Positions 34,404-42,967 of a stretch of 64,000 bases of DNA are shown one piece after another. The stretch lies in contig CAZVYQ010000001.1 in the NCBI GenBank assembly GCA_964631375.1, positions 1 through 64,000 of the forward strand, in the 5' to 3' direction. Below the pieces are notes generated by a model. That model saw only the letters and a program-made list of their open reading frames with translations, searched no databases and was not told the DNA's origin. Positions within the stretch are counted from its first letter, which is position 1. Every line of letters begins with the position of its first letter. Source of the stretch: JAAYYM01 sp964631375. GTDB taxonomy: Bacteria > Bacillota > Clostridia > Lachnospirales > Lachnospiraceae. The position numbers and the translations under genes are program-made.

Positions 34404-34698
34404 AGCGTACGCCCCTTTCTGATTCCTGATATCTGCCCTCCGCCATCTCTAATAATCTTCTCGCTTCCCAGACGAGAGACAACAGCACATACATGGTTGT
34501 AAAATCCGATTCCATGGCTGTCATAAATAATCTGTTTGCTTCACCCTCCCATGACAGATCCAGATGCTCTACACTTTCCCGCAGTTTCTCAATCTCCTTA
34601 AACAATGCCAGATGAATCTCTCCGATTCTCTCGGCAGACCTTTTCATCTGATACAACTGAGTTCCGATCAGTCCGCCTGCTGTGTTCAACTCAAACAC
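34381..34698 (-). CDS. WXG100-like protein, first of four
   Basis: 105 residues from a GTG start; a TTG at 34689 has better ribosome-site spacing (GGGAG, 8 bases) and may be the true start. Helix, WEG turn (LDLSWEGEANRLF), helix, then a YxxxE motif (RYQESE) near the C-terminus. Follows the YukD-like gene by 8 bp and overlaps the next WXG-like gene. Its spacing in the operon between the ubiquitin-like and other WXG proteins matches T7SSb loci. Confidence 0.8.
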   Translation of the reverse strand: MFELNTAGGLIGTQLYQMKRSAERIGEIHLALFKEIEKLRESVEHLDLSWEGEANRLFMTAMESDFTTMYVLLSLVWEARRLLEMAEGRYQESERGVRYAVQGTN

Positions 34699-34706
34699 TC
34701 CCTTCC

Positions 34707-34955
34707 TTACACCAGTAACAGTCTGCTGCCACTCCTGATATCATAGCGATTAAGTGTCCAGTCCAGGTTCAGTACCTTTCTTTCTCTGACGGAACACAGT
34801 TGAAACTCGTAATCATTCTCATCCAGACTACAGTTTTCCTTTTCGGACAATATGCGGCAGATCTGTTTGATGATCTCTCTGATTGGTACATCATCCCGCA
34901 GTTTAAAATCATAATCTCTGAAAAATACAGGTACACTGATATCTACTAAAATCAT
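34707..34955 (-). CDS. YukD/EsaB-like ubiquitin-fold protein
   Basis: 82 residues. VDISVPVFFRDYDFKLRDDV and the C-terminal RYDIRSGSRLLLV fit the small ubiquitin-like YukD/EsaB proteins, which are cytoplasmic essential parts of T7SSb. Size and position between EssC and the WXG genes agree. Similarity is weak at this length, so the call leans on context. Confidence 0.72.
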   Translation of the reverse strand: MILVDISVPVFFRDYDFKLRDDVPIREIIKQICRILSEKENCSLDENDYEFQLCSVRERKVLNLDWTLNRYDIRSGSRLLLV

Positions 34956-34982
34956 TTTTTCTTCATTCCCCCAATCCTTGTG

Positions 34983-37900
34983 TTATGAAATCGGTATAAT
35001 CATCTGTCCTTTTCCATTACAGGGTCTGGACTCCATATTAGGAATCATTCCATAACCCTGTTTCAGACTTCGATTCTGTTCACTGTAAGATACATAAGAA
35101 AAATCCAATATACGTTCTTCTATTACATTTCCTCCCATGTGAATGCCTGTCCGATACCCTGTGAATTGTTCAAATATCCTTCTCCCGGCTGCCGTTGCAT
35201 AGTCTTCTCCGGAATAAGCTGCCACAAAGTAGATATTATTGCATTCTCCCTTCTCCAAAAGATTAAACAATAATGCTTCTGCATTTTTCAGCACATGGTT
35301 TACATAATGCTCGTTTGTCCATAGACATAAATCCTTGATCACAATCAATATCCTCTGATCCTGACACATGGTACGATAGATCTCATCATGTGCCTCTCCT
35401 GCTTTTTTAAGTATTGATTTTCTTTGACTGCGTATCTTGAATGTTTCTCCAAGCTCCTCATAGAAGCCATAGAGTCCTTCTGCTTCCACGTAATATCCTG
35501 CAATATTCCATTCCTCTCCTTCATGATAATGCTTCAATGTTTGATCCTGCGTATCAATGATATAAACAGCTGTTTCTCTCATTGCTTCGGTTTCTATGAT
35601 GATTTGCAACAATTCCGTCATTCCCGAATTTCTTCGGCCACAGATTGTCATACAATACCACCTGCCAAAATCAAACACACATCGCTCTGCTGTTTCTGTA
35701 AAGTACCCAATTGCCAGCTGTTCCCGATCGTCTCTCAAAAGGGACTCCTGTATCATTCTCTCTCTGCTTAACGGCTCCGGAATACATGGGATTCTTTTAG
35801 CCTGATTATTTTTACCCAATCGCCTATTCAAATCCATACAGACTTTATTAATCTGTTCTAACCGGGCATAGTCATCCGGTTGTGCTACTGCCAATGCTGT
35901 CTGAAATTCCAGAAGTTCTCCTTCTACCCATGCCAGCCCCCTTCCGTAAATATCATTTTCAGGACAAACTTCTACTCTCGGTATTCTAAGGATTCCTGCA
36001 TATTGATACCGGTCTGTCATTCTTAAGCATATGACTGTCCTGAAATTCTCTGCCATTCTGGCGGACAGATCCCCTGCACCGATCCCTGCTGCTGTTACAA
36101 CCAGATAAATCCCATACCCTTCTCCAATACGGGAGAACTCCATCAAGTCCGTTTCAAAGCACCCATCCGTCCTCTCTCTGAAAATCGCGTAGTTATCAAT
36201 GACCAAAATGATCGAAGGAAGTACTTCCACAGATTTAATATACTGTCTAAAATTACCACCCTTTAGCAGTCCTTTTCGTTCCTCAAGTATCGTATGTAAC
36301 AAATGGATGGTTTTCTTTATCTCTCCAATGTCATTTTCGCCCATGAAACCGCCTGTATGAGGTATCTGTTGAAACGGTACTAAAAAATGAGAACTGCAAT
36401 CGATGATATACAAATGAACCTGTGCCGGGCTGTATTTCGTCACCAGTGCATACAACAGTGTCTGTAGGAATGTACTCTTTCCGCTTGTGACCATTCCACA
36501 GATCATATGATGCCCGCCTTCTGTCAATTTCACATAAAAGGTTCCTTGTAATTGCTGTCGTGGATGGTCATAACGTCCGATTGCCACACAAATGTCTTCT
36601 CCGGTTTGGCGAAGAACTTTTGTGTCCTCTTCTATTACGTCGAGTTCACTGAGACACAACTGCCTTGGCAGCATGGGAAGCCATAGTTTTGCAACCTTTT
36701 GTTTTTCTATCCCTTCATATACTGTACAGATTCGGTCAATAACCGCTTCCAATTGTGTCCGTGCAAAGTTATCCTCATCTGCTTTTTCTGTCTGTGAATG
36801 ATTTCTCTGATGATATCCCCCATACTCCTCCCTTCCCGAGATTGTAAACAATACTGCGGCATTTTGATGATCATCATGCTCCTCCTGATAGACTGCACCG
36901 CTCCATCCTCCTTGAAACAGTTCATACAATTCATCGTTCCCAACTTGAAAGTACGCCCGACCTGCCTGTGTAATATATGCCGCATCTGCTTTGTGCAGCA
37001 TATCCGTGCTATCCTGTCTGTCCTGTACCCGTAAACACAGTCTGAATCTGGCATTGGATCGAATATTGTCATCCACTGTTCCTGCCGGTTTCTGTGTGGC
37101 AAGGATCAGATGTATTCCCAGACTCCTGCCCACCTGCGCGACACTGATCAGCTCCTTCATAAAATCCGGCTCTTCTCTTTTCAGCTCTGCGAATTCATCA
37201 ATGATGATCATAATATGAGGTAAGGGCTGTATTGCCTCACCTGTCCGAAATAAACGAAGATACTCGTGAATACTACTGATATGATATTGATTGAAGATTG
37301 ACTGACGTCTCTTGTTCTCACTCTTGATTGAAACCATCGCTCTATGTACCATGGCTCCTGACAAATTGGAGATACATCCGATCAGATGCGGTAGCCTCAA
37401 AAACAGGTTCGCCATTCCGCCTCCCTTATAGTCGATCAAGAAGAATCCCACCTCCTCCGGTCGGTATCTGACCGCCATCGCAATGATATAAGTCTGCAAC
37501 AGTTCACTTTTTCCACTGCCTGTCATCCCGGCTATCAGACCATGTGGTCCATGTGCCTTTTCATGAACATCCAGATAACAGATGCTTCCGCTCGCTTTCA
37601 TTCCGATCGGTGCCTTCAGATAAAGATCCGGTCTGCTCTCCCTCCAAATTGTCTCTATATCAAGTTCCTCTACGTTCTTAATATCCAGTAACTCACATAA
37701 TGTCAGTACTTCAGGCAGTCTGGCACTGATCTTAGGCTCTGTTGTTTCTATTGATGACAGTCTCCTTGCAAGTGCCTCTGCTTCTTGCGAAATCACAATA
37801 TCCATACATATCTTTTTTCTCTTTGTCTCTCCTTCATCTACGTTATATACACCTGTAAAATTTTTGTTCTTTTGCAGGATATAGCTACACTCATTAGGAA

Positions 37901-39665
37901 GTCCTTCATATTTGTCCGCAATCAGAATCGTCGTTATGCCACACTCTCGTTGCATTGAAAAAAGATATTGCAACGGCAGTATATCCTCCAGTCGTTTATA
38001 GTGCTCGATCATGATCACATAATGAGGCAGTTTTCCTGATCTGTCAGTGTCCTCACGGCTTATTTCCAAACGCTGTCGCATTGTCTGGCAGAATTCATAA
38101 ATCAGTTCCTCTGAATGACCTTCCCCAAAATCAACATATCGAACCTTCTTGTCTTCCGACCAGACATGTGGCAGCCATCGTACAAAGCCTCTGTCAATAT
38201 TTTCTTTACCATACCTCCCTTCCAATAGATAGACCAGCTTTACATCTGTATAGGAGTGGTGAGCTGCAAACTGTACTGTCAAAAGGCAGATGACATCACT
38301 TCCTCCGTTTTCTTCAATAATCCCAACCAGTCTGTTCTCATCAAAATCAATACAGACCGGAACATTATGAAGCATATGATATTTTTGAGTCAGTCTATGC
38401 GGTAATTTTCTCAATTCATCTTCACAGACCTCAAATTGATCCTTAGGTATCCGAATCTCCGTCTGAAATACCGCTTCCCCCAGCCCTATTCTGTGAGACA
38501 GAAAATCATTGTGTGAGATGTTCCTGTTCCATAGGACATGCGTGTCAGCACCATATCGGCACACCTCTCTTGCAGACGGATACATACTATACAATGCATT
38601 GGTATGCTCCTCATATCTCTTCTTGATCCTAAGCTCCTGTTGATCGATATACTTTATATATGCAGATTTTCTTAAATACTCAGACTCCAGATACTGTTTC
38701 TTTTGATTCTTGACATTCATAATTGCCCAGAGCGTTCCCAATAAGGCAGATGCAATGGCTGTGACAAGACCCGTGTACAGGTAGTATCCATTCGTTTGTC
38801 CACCTTTTCGAATGCTATAGGATGTCACAACAAACCCGAGAATCATCGGAACTGCCATGGTAAACGCAGGTCCGATTGTCAAAATCAAAGGCTGCTTATG
38901 TGCTTCACGCATGGATGGTGGTGCATCCAATTCGATCAATTCCTTGTCCGGCAGCAATACGACCCTCGGAGCCCTGTGAAACATCCTGTTTCTCTGTAAT
39001 AATGTTGGCTCCTCATCTGTTGTATCCTGTCTACAGACGATACTCATCGTATCCTTGACCGACATATTTTCACCATAGGCAAACACTGCAATTTCCTGCT
39101 CCAGATAAACAATTCTCAATCCATAAACATCAATGATATCTCCAAATTTTAATGTCTCATGCTTTTTTATTCTTCTGCAATTTAGATAGGTTCCATTTTT
39201 ACCGACATCATAGACTTTCCAATCATGGTTTACATAATATATCTTTGTATGCAAATTAGATATCAGGTTATGAATTTGATATTGAATTGTATCACTACTT
39301 TGTTTACCCAGGGGAATTTGAGTCTGATCGACTATTGAATAATGCTTGTATGCTCTGCAGATATTGACATCTGTAAAAGCCAGTATACACAATGATTCTT
39401 TGTGTATCGTTCTGATTTGAAATACTGTTTGATCCTGAATGGACTGTAGGCTGACCGGATGACCATCATAAAAAATCTGATAGTTACGATTCGGATCATT
39501 TGAAAAGTGCCAGTACGCATCCCTTTCAAGAATCGACAATTCCAGAGAATCTTTGATACGAAAATAGCTGTTTGGGAGCTGAAGTTTTTGTGGCATAAGC
39601 ATCCCGGATGCTACTCTGTAATACCGGCAAGCCTCTCTGGAACAGATAAATAAAATCAGTTCCAT
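34983..39665 (-). CDS. essC: EssC-type FtsK/SpoIIIE ATPase of a type VII secretion-like system
   Basis: 1560 residues. The N-terminal part contains two FHA-like repeats (for example IYYVNHDWKVYDVGKNGTYLN). Two membrane helices follow (near 262-285 and 297-318), then three P-loop ATPase modules: Walker A1 GMTGSGKS (about 713) with Walker B IMIIIDEFAEL (about 819); Walker A2 GMVTSGKST (about 1057) with a weakened B (LVIDNYA); and a degenerate third A (GRRNSGMTE, about 1342). This is the EssC/YukBA architecture. EssC drives and selects WXG-type substrates across the membrane. It is the first gene of the operon, with GGAG and a strong promoter upstream. Start supported by the operon promoter. Confidence 0.95.
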   Translation of the reverse strand: MELILFICSREACRYYRVASGMLMPQKLQLPNSYFRIKDSLELSILERDAYWHFSNDPNRNYQIFYDGHPVSLQSIQDQTVFQIRTIHKESLCILAFTDVNICRAYKHYSIVDQTQIPLGKQSSDTIQYQIHNLISNLHTKIYYVNHDWKVYDVGKNGTYLNCRRIKKHETLKFGDIIDVYGLRIVYLEQEIAVFAYGENMSVKDTMSIVCRQDTTDEEPTLLQRNRMFHRAPRVVLLPDKELIELDAPPSMREAHKQPLILTIGPAFTMAVPMILGFVVTSYSIRKGGQTNGYYLYTGLVTAIASALLGTLWAIMNVKNQKKQYLESEYLRKSAYIKYIDQQELRIKKRYEEHTNALYSMYPSAREVCRYGADTHVLWNRNISHNDFLSHRIGLGEAVFQTEIRIPKDQFEVCEDELRKLPHRLTQKYHMLHNVPVCIDFDENRLVGIIEENGGSDVICLLTVQFAAHHSYTDVKLVYLLEGRYGKENIDRGFVRWLPHVWSEDKKVRYVDFGEGHSEELIYEFCQTMRQRLEISREDTDRSGKLPHYVIMIEHYKRLEDILPLQYLFSMQRECGITTILIADKYEGLPNECSYILQKNKNFTGVYNVDEGETKRKKICMDIVISQEAEALARRLSSIETTEPKISARLPEVLTLCELLDIKNVEELDIETIWRESRPDLYLKAPIGMKASGSICYLDVHEKAHGPHGLIAGMTGSGKSELLQTYIIAMAVRYRPEEVGFFLIDYKGGGMANLFLRLPHLIGCISNLSGAMVHRAMVSIKSENKRRQSIFNQYHISSIHEYLRLFRTGEAIQPLPHIMIIIDEFAELKREEPDFMKELISVAQVGRSLGIHLILATQKPAGTVDDNIRSNARFRLCLRVQDRQDSTDMLHKADAAYITQAGRAYFQVGNDELYELFQGGWSGAVYQEEHDDHQNAAVLFTISGREEYGGYHQRNHSQTEKADEDNFARTQLEAVIDRICTVYEGIEKQKVAKLWLPMLPRQLCLSELDVIEEDTKVLRQTGEDICVAIGRYDHPRQQLQGTFYVKLTEGGHHMICGMVTSGKSTFLQTLLYALVTKYSPAQVHLYIIDCSSHFLVPFQQIPHTGGFMGENDIGEIKKTIHLLHTILEERKGLLKGGNFRQYIKSVEVLPSIILVIDNYAIFRERTDGCFETDLMEFSRIGEGYGIYLVVTAAGIGAGDLSARMAENFRTVICLRMTDRYQYAGILRIPRVEVCPENDIYGRGLAWVEGELLEFQTALAVAQPDDYARLEQINKVCMDLNRRLGKNNQAKRIPCIPEPLSRERMIQESLLRDDREQLAIGYFTETAERCVFDFGRWYCMTICGRRNSGMTELLQIIIETEAMRETAVYIIDTQDQTLKHYHEGEEWNIAGYYVEAEGLYGFYEELGETFKIRSQRKSILKKAGEAHDEIYRTMCQDQRILIVIKDLCLWTNEHYVNHVLKNAEALLFNLLEKGECNNIYFVAAYSGEDYATAAGRRIFEQFTGYRTGIHMGGNVIEERILDFSYVSYSEQNRSLKQGYGMIPNMESRPCNGKGQMIIPIS

Positions 39666-39712
39666 ATTAATCTCCGCGTTCTTATAAAATCTTTTCCTGC
39701 GTTGGTTTTTTT

Positions 39713-39752
39713 ATTATAAAAGGGAACTGTCAAAATGACAATCCCCTTTTTC
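39713..39752 (-). promoter_or_regulatory. Strong promoter of the T7SS-like operon embedded in a hairpin
   Basis: On the minus strand -35 TTGTCA (plus 39736-39741), a 17-bp spacer and a perfect -10 TATAAT (plus 39713-39718), about 50 bp before essC. The same bases form an inverted repeat: AAAAGGGGATTGTC pairs with GACAGTTCCCTTTT. The hairpin is terminator-like in either direction and may end transcription from the DnaJ cluster upstream. The rest of 39753-39911 is AT-rich without visible features. Confidence 0.6.
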
Positions 39753-39911
39753 AGTAAATATTGAACAAATATGTAAATATTATTTTGTATATTTTTCTAT
39801 TTGTGACTCCCTATGTTACCGTTCTACTAACATTTATACAAATTTCAATTTCATTTTTTATTCAGAGTGCCAATACTAACATTTTGATCCTACAGAATTT
39901 CTGACAAAGAT

Positions 39912-40583
39912 CTAACATGGTATACAACAAAAATTGCAAAATAAATTTAAACAACACATTTCCAAGCACCAACCACCCATGGATGTACTACGTCCATAAT
40001 CCTCACCTCGACCGCGATACCATGAACTACCCTGTCGAAGTCTGTTTAATAACATCTGGTACTCCGTATTGTTTGGTTCAAGTGCTGCCGCACGTCTTGC
40101 ATGCTCCAAAGCAATCACATTATTTCCAAGTCCTGCATTTGCTACTGCACTATAATAATACCATCTTGCTGTTCGATTGTATTCCTCCACTCGGTTTAGC
40201 ACATTTAAAGCGGACTGATACTCTCCTGCATTAATATAATTTCTGGCTGCCTGCATATCAGTGGATTCCTCCTGCTGCTGTGCTCCTGCTGCTCTCTGCC
40301 ATGCTCCAAAAAAATCATCAAAAGCAGAGCCTCTGCGATAGTCCTGCTGATACCCTCCTCCTGTATAGCCATAGCCTTCAAATGGATCTGTTCCTCTTTC
40401 ACGCATTTCTGTTATGGTACGATATGCTTCCTGTACCTCTTTAAATTTCTGCTCAGCAAGCACCGGATTGTCAAGATTGGCATCCGGATGGTATTTTTTA
40501 CTTAGGGTGCGATATGCTTTTTTGATTTCTTCGTCTGTTGCATTGCTTGCAACACCCAGTATTCTATATGGATCTGCTGTCAT
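39912..40583 (-). CDS. DnaJ-domain protein with TPR-like middle and Cys-rich tail
   Basis: 223 residues. An N-terminal J domain with HPD (KKYHPDANLDNP), a Gly/Tyr-rich linker, a TPR-like helical segment (NAGEYQSALNVLNRVEEY), and a C-terminal tail with seven Cys in its last 18 residues (CLEMCC, CNFCC, PC). It overlaps the DUF5685 gene by 20 bp. J-domain proteins recruit Hsp70 to clients. The tail could bind metal, be lipid-modified or anchor at the membrane; I cannot tell which. Related DnaJ/Cys-tail proteins are common in Lachnospiraceae. Confidence 0.82.
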   Translation of the reverse strand: MTADPYRILGVASNATDEEIKKAYRTLSKKYHPDANLDNPVLAEQKFKEVQEAYRTITEMRERGTDPFEGYGYTGGGYQQDYRRGSAFDDFFGAWQRAAGAQQQEESTDMQAARNYINAGEYQSALNVLNRVEEYNRTARWYYYSAVANAGLGNNVIALEHARRAAALEPNNTEYQMLLNRLRQGSSWYRGRGEDYGRSTSMGGWCLEMCCLNLFCNFCCIPC

Positions 40584-41415
40584 TTTTCTCTCGCTTTCGC
40601 TTCATCAATTCAAATTTATGCCATGAACCAGCATATAAGATATTGCGAAGGATATCCACATCCTGTATGATCGGCAGTTTTTCAAATGCTCTCGCTGTTT
40701 CTGCCATCATGAGATTTAAAGTTTCTTCTACACGTTTATGAAATTGCTCTGTGGATTCGTTTTGATAATAGGATTTCCATGGATTATACGATCCGCTTTT
40801 ACAGTCTGCAATCACATCCTCATATGCATCCATCAAGTAAATGAATTTACCCATAAAAAACCCCATTCTACGCAGATCTCTCTCCCATACATCCTCTCTC
40901 CAAAGCATGATCTGCGCCATCATCGTACCGGTATACCCCGCAGCCCTGTCAATACTGTTGTCTCCCTCGGATTCACATATAGACAGTTCCTTTACATAGT
41001 TCTCAACAGCCCCTACCTGCTTGGGATAACATTCTTTCAATCTGGCGTAATTGCGTTCCAAGAGCTTTGCAAGCGCTTTACTTTTAGCATTTTGATCATC
41101 TTTCCAATCATCCATCAGATTATAATAAGACAGTAGAATTCCCATATCAGCAGCATAATCTGTTATTTCATTCATATACATGTCATGTATTTTAGCCGGA
41201 TGCATTATGCATCCATGTCTCTCTTTTCGGTAATCAGGTTCATACAGTGCATTTAAAAGAATGGTGAGAAAAGTCATATCATAATTAAGCGTCATCTGTC
41301 CCGCTTTTCCATATCGCTCCTTCAGTGCGCGACATAAACCACAGTAAAATGCCTGATAACGCTTTGTATCTTCTGGTTTCAATTCTTTTTTATTTGTAAC
41401 AATATAACCAAACAC
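40564..41415 (-). CDS. DUF5685-family protein with isoprenoid-synthase-like Asp motifs
   Basis: 283 residues, all-helical by eye. YCGLC (25-28) and HGCIMH give a possible metal site near the N-terminus. Two aspartate clusters stand out: MDDWKDD (101-107) and DAYEDVIAD (196-204), followed by a GSYNPW segment. The pair of DxxxD motifs on helices recalls head-to-head isoprenoid (squalene/phytoene) synthases. That resemblance is my inference; the family itself is of unknown function. GTG start at 41415 with GAGG 9 bases upstream. Directly upstream of the DnaJ gene and downstream of the zinc-ribbon gene. Confidence 0.78.
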   Translation of the reverse strand: MFGYIVTNKKELKPEDTKRYQAFYCGLCRALKERYGKAGQMTLNYDMTFLTILLNALYEPDYRKERHGCIMHPAKIHDMYMNEITDYAADMGILLSYYNLMDDWKDDQNAKSKALAKLLERNYARLKECYPKQVGAVENYVKELSICESEGDNSIDRAAGYTGTMMAQIMLWREDVWERDLRRMGFFMGKFIYLMDAYEDVIADCKSGSYNPWKSYYQNESTEQFHKRVEETLNLMMAETARAFEKLPIIQDVDILRNILYAGSWHKFELMKRKREKNDSRSI

Positions 41416-41482
41416 CTGTTATCTCCTCTGATTCAATCAATCATATCATGATGTGAGTTTCAAAAGTAAATTCTGCCATTCA

Positions 41483-41878
41483 CTAGGATCTACGTTCAAA
41501 TTCTGCTCTGCACTTAGGACATGTGATTCGAATCTGTCCCTTTCCTCTGGGAACACGTATGTCCTGATGGCATGTGGGACACCTAAAAAACTTATGTGTC
41601 TTAAATTGTGTGATATGTGTTTTTTTATTGTAAATGAATCTTCTGAAACCAGCTGTTGTCCTCATAAATACAGCATTTTCTGCATAACGTTTCTGAAAAT
41701 TTCTGGACAACATCCTAAAATATGTGTAAATCAAAATCGCCAGACCAATCAGATCAAGCAACGGATATCTTAGAAATGTTGATATGACTATGAAAGCCAG
41801 TGACACTCCCAGCAGAAATTTATTAAGAGAATCCACTCCATATCTTCCTATCATAAACCTTTGCAGTTTTTCTCTCAT
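41483..41878 (-). CDS. Small membrane protein with C-terminal zinc ribbon
   Basis: About 131 residues. Two membrane helices (LGVSLAFIVISTFL, LIGLAILIYTYFRML) followed by a basic segment and a CPTC...CPKC zinc ribbon. The ATG at 41878 is preferred because GGAG lies 8 bases upstream, whereas the GTG at 41887 sits on that site. First gene of the three-gene DnaJ/DUF5685 cluster. Function not recognised. Confidence 0.75.
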   Translation of the reverse strand: MREKLQRFMIGRYGVDSLNKFLLGVSLAFIVISTFLRYPLLDLIGLAILIYTYFRMLSRNFQKRYAENAVFMRTTAGFRRFIYNKKTHITQFKTHKFFRCPTCHQDIRVPRGKGQIRITCPKCRAEFERRS

Positions 41879-41970
41879 ATCATCCACTCCTTTGATCCGC
41901 TTTGTTCCATCTTATCGCAATCTGTAGTAAAAACAATAGACTTCTTCTAAACTTTTCTTAATTCTTTATA

Positions 41971-42010
41971 AAAAGAAAGATGATTGTCCCACTTATCCAG
42001 AGACAATCAC
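41971..42010 (-). terminator. Terminator after the MBL-fold gene
   Basis: On the minus strand GTGATTGTC pairs with GACAATCAT around a loop, followed by CTTTCTTTTTATAAA, 20 bp after the stop codon. Confidence 0.75.
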
Positions 42011-42029
42011 CTTACATGATCTATATTTG

Positions 42030-42890
42030 TTAATATAGTATATAACCCTCTACTTCCTCCAGAAATTCCAGTTTCTTACCTGCTGGCAGATACTGTAGTC
42101 TGTTTCCGATTCGTTCCTTCATCTTGTCATATGCCCTCTGTCCTGTGCAGTGACAGGTATAAAAGGTTGCTTTATCCCATTCCTCCAGCACCTTTGTTGT
42201 TTCACTGATCATTTTATCACTTTCATAGGTCTGAGTTGGTTCATAATACATATGAAATCCTCCAATGACCAGTGTAGGCTTCTCCTGACATACCTCTATG
42301 GCTCTTTCCAATATGTTTGCAATTCCGTTATGTGCACAGCCAGTCAGCAATGCCCACTCCTTACCATTTGTCAATAACATGTGTTGTTCATGTGCAAAGG
42401 TATCCTCCTTGAGCTGATTGTTCTTTCGTACATACATTGTACTGTTTGCCCTTGGATAGCCCCTTTTTCCTGTAACACCCGCAAACAACGTAATCTCACC
42501 ATCCACCTTTGTAAAATGATCGGTGAAAACAAAACGTTCATTATCCTCATCAATCAAAGAAAGATCTATGCCAATCGGACAAGGAATCCCATCTACCTTA
42601 ATAAAGTGCGGATCCAATACATTGCGATTCATATAAATCTTGGCCTTGTCATTGACGTTGAGAAATGTCTTCAATCCTCCGACATGGTCACTGTGCCCAT
42701 GTGACAAAACGACCATATCAATATCGGTTATGTCGATATCCATGACAGCGGCATTACGCAAAAATGTATCATTTGGTCCCAGATCCATCAACATTTTATG
42801 ATCTCTTGTTTCAATGTAAAAACATAATCCATGTTTTGCAATCAGATTTTGGGATGAGACTGTATTTTCAACCAAGGGAATGATCTTCAA
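42030..42890 (-). CDS. MBL-fold metallo-hydrolase, COG1237-like
   Basis: 286 residues. Metal-binding motif SHGHSDHVGG (63-72), a second His near GCAHNG, and IGGFHMYY. The start KIIPLVENTVSS and overall layout match the dihydropteroate-synthase-like COG1237 subgroup of the metallo-beta-lactamase fold. The reaction is not certain. Start is TTG with AAGGAGG 8 bases upstream. Separate from the kinase operon by 77 bp on the same strand. Confidence 0.88.
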   Translation of the reverse strand: MKIIPLVENTVSSQNLIAKHGLCFYIETRDHKMLMDLGPNDTFLRNAAVMDIDITDIDMVVLSHGHSDHVGGLKTFLNVNDKAKIYMNRNVLDPHFIKVDGIPCPIGIDLSLIDEDNERFVFTDHFTKVDGEITLFAGVTGKRGYPRANSTMYVRKNNQLKEDTFAHEQHMLLTNGKEWALLTGCAHNGIANILERAIEVCQEKPTLVIGGFHMYYEPTQTYESDKMISETTKVLEEWDKATFYTCHCTGQRAYDKMKERIGNRLQYLPAGKKLEFLEEVEGYILY

Positions 42891-42967
42891 TATGCTAACC
42901 TCCTTAAAGATGCGATTGTATCATTATAACACAATCCGAAGCATTACATCTGTTTTTTATTATCAAA

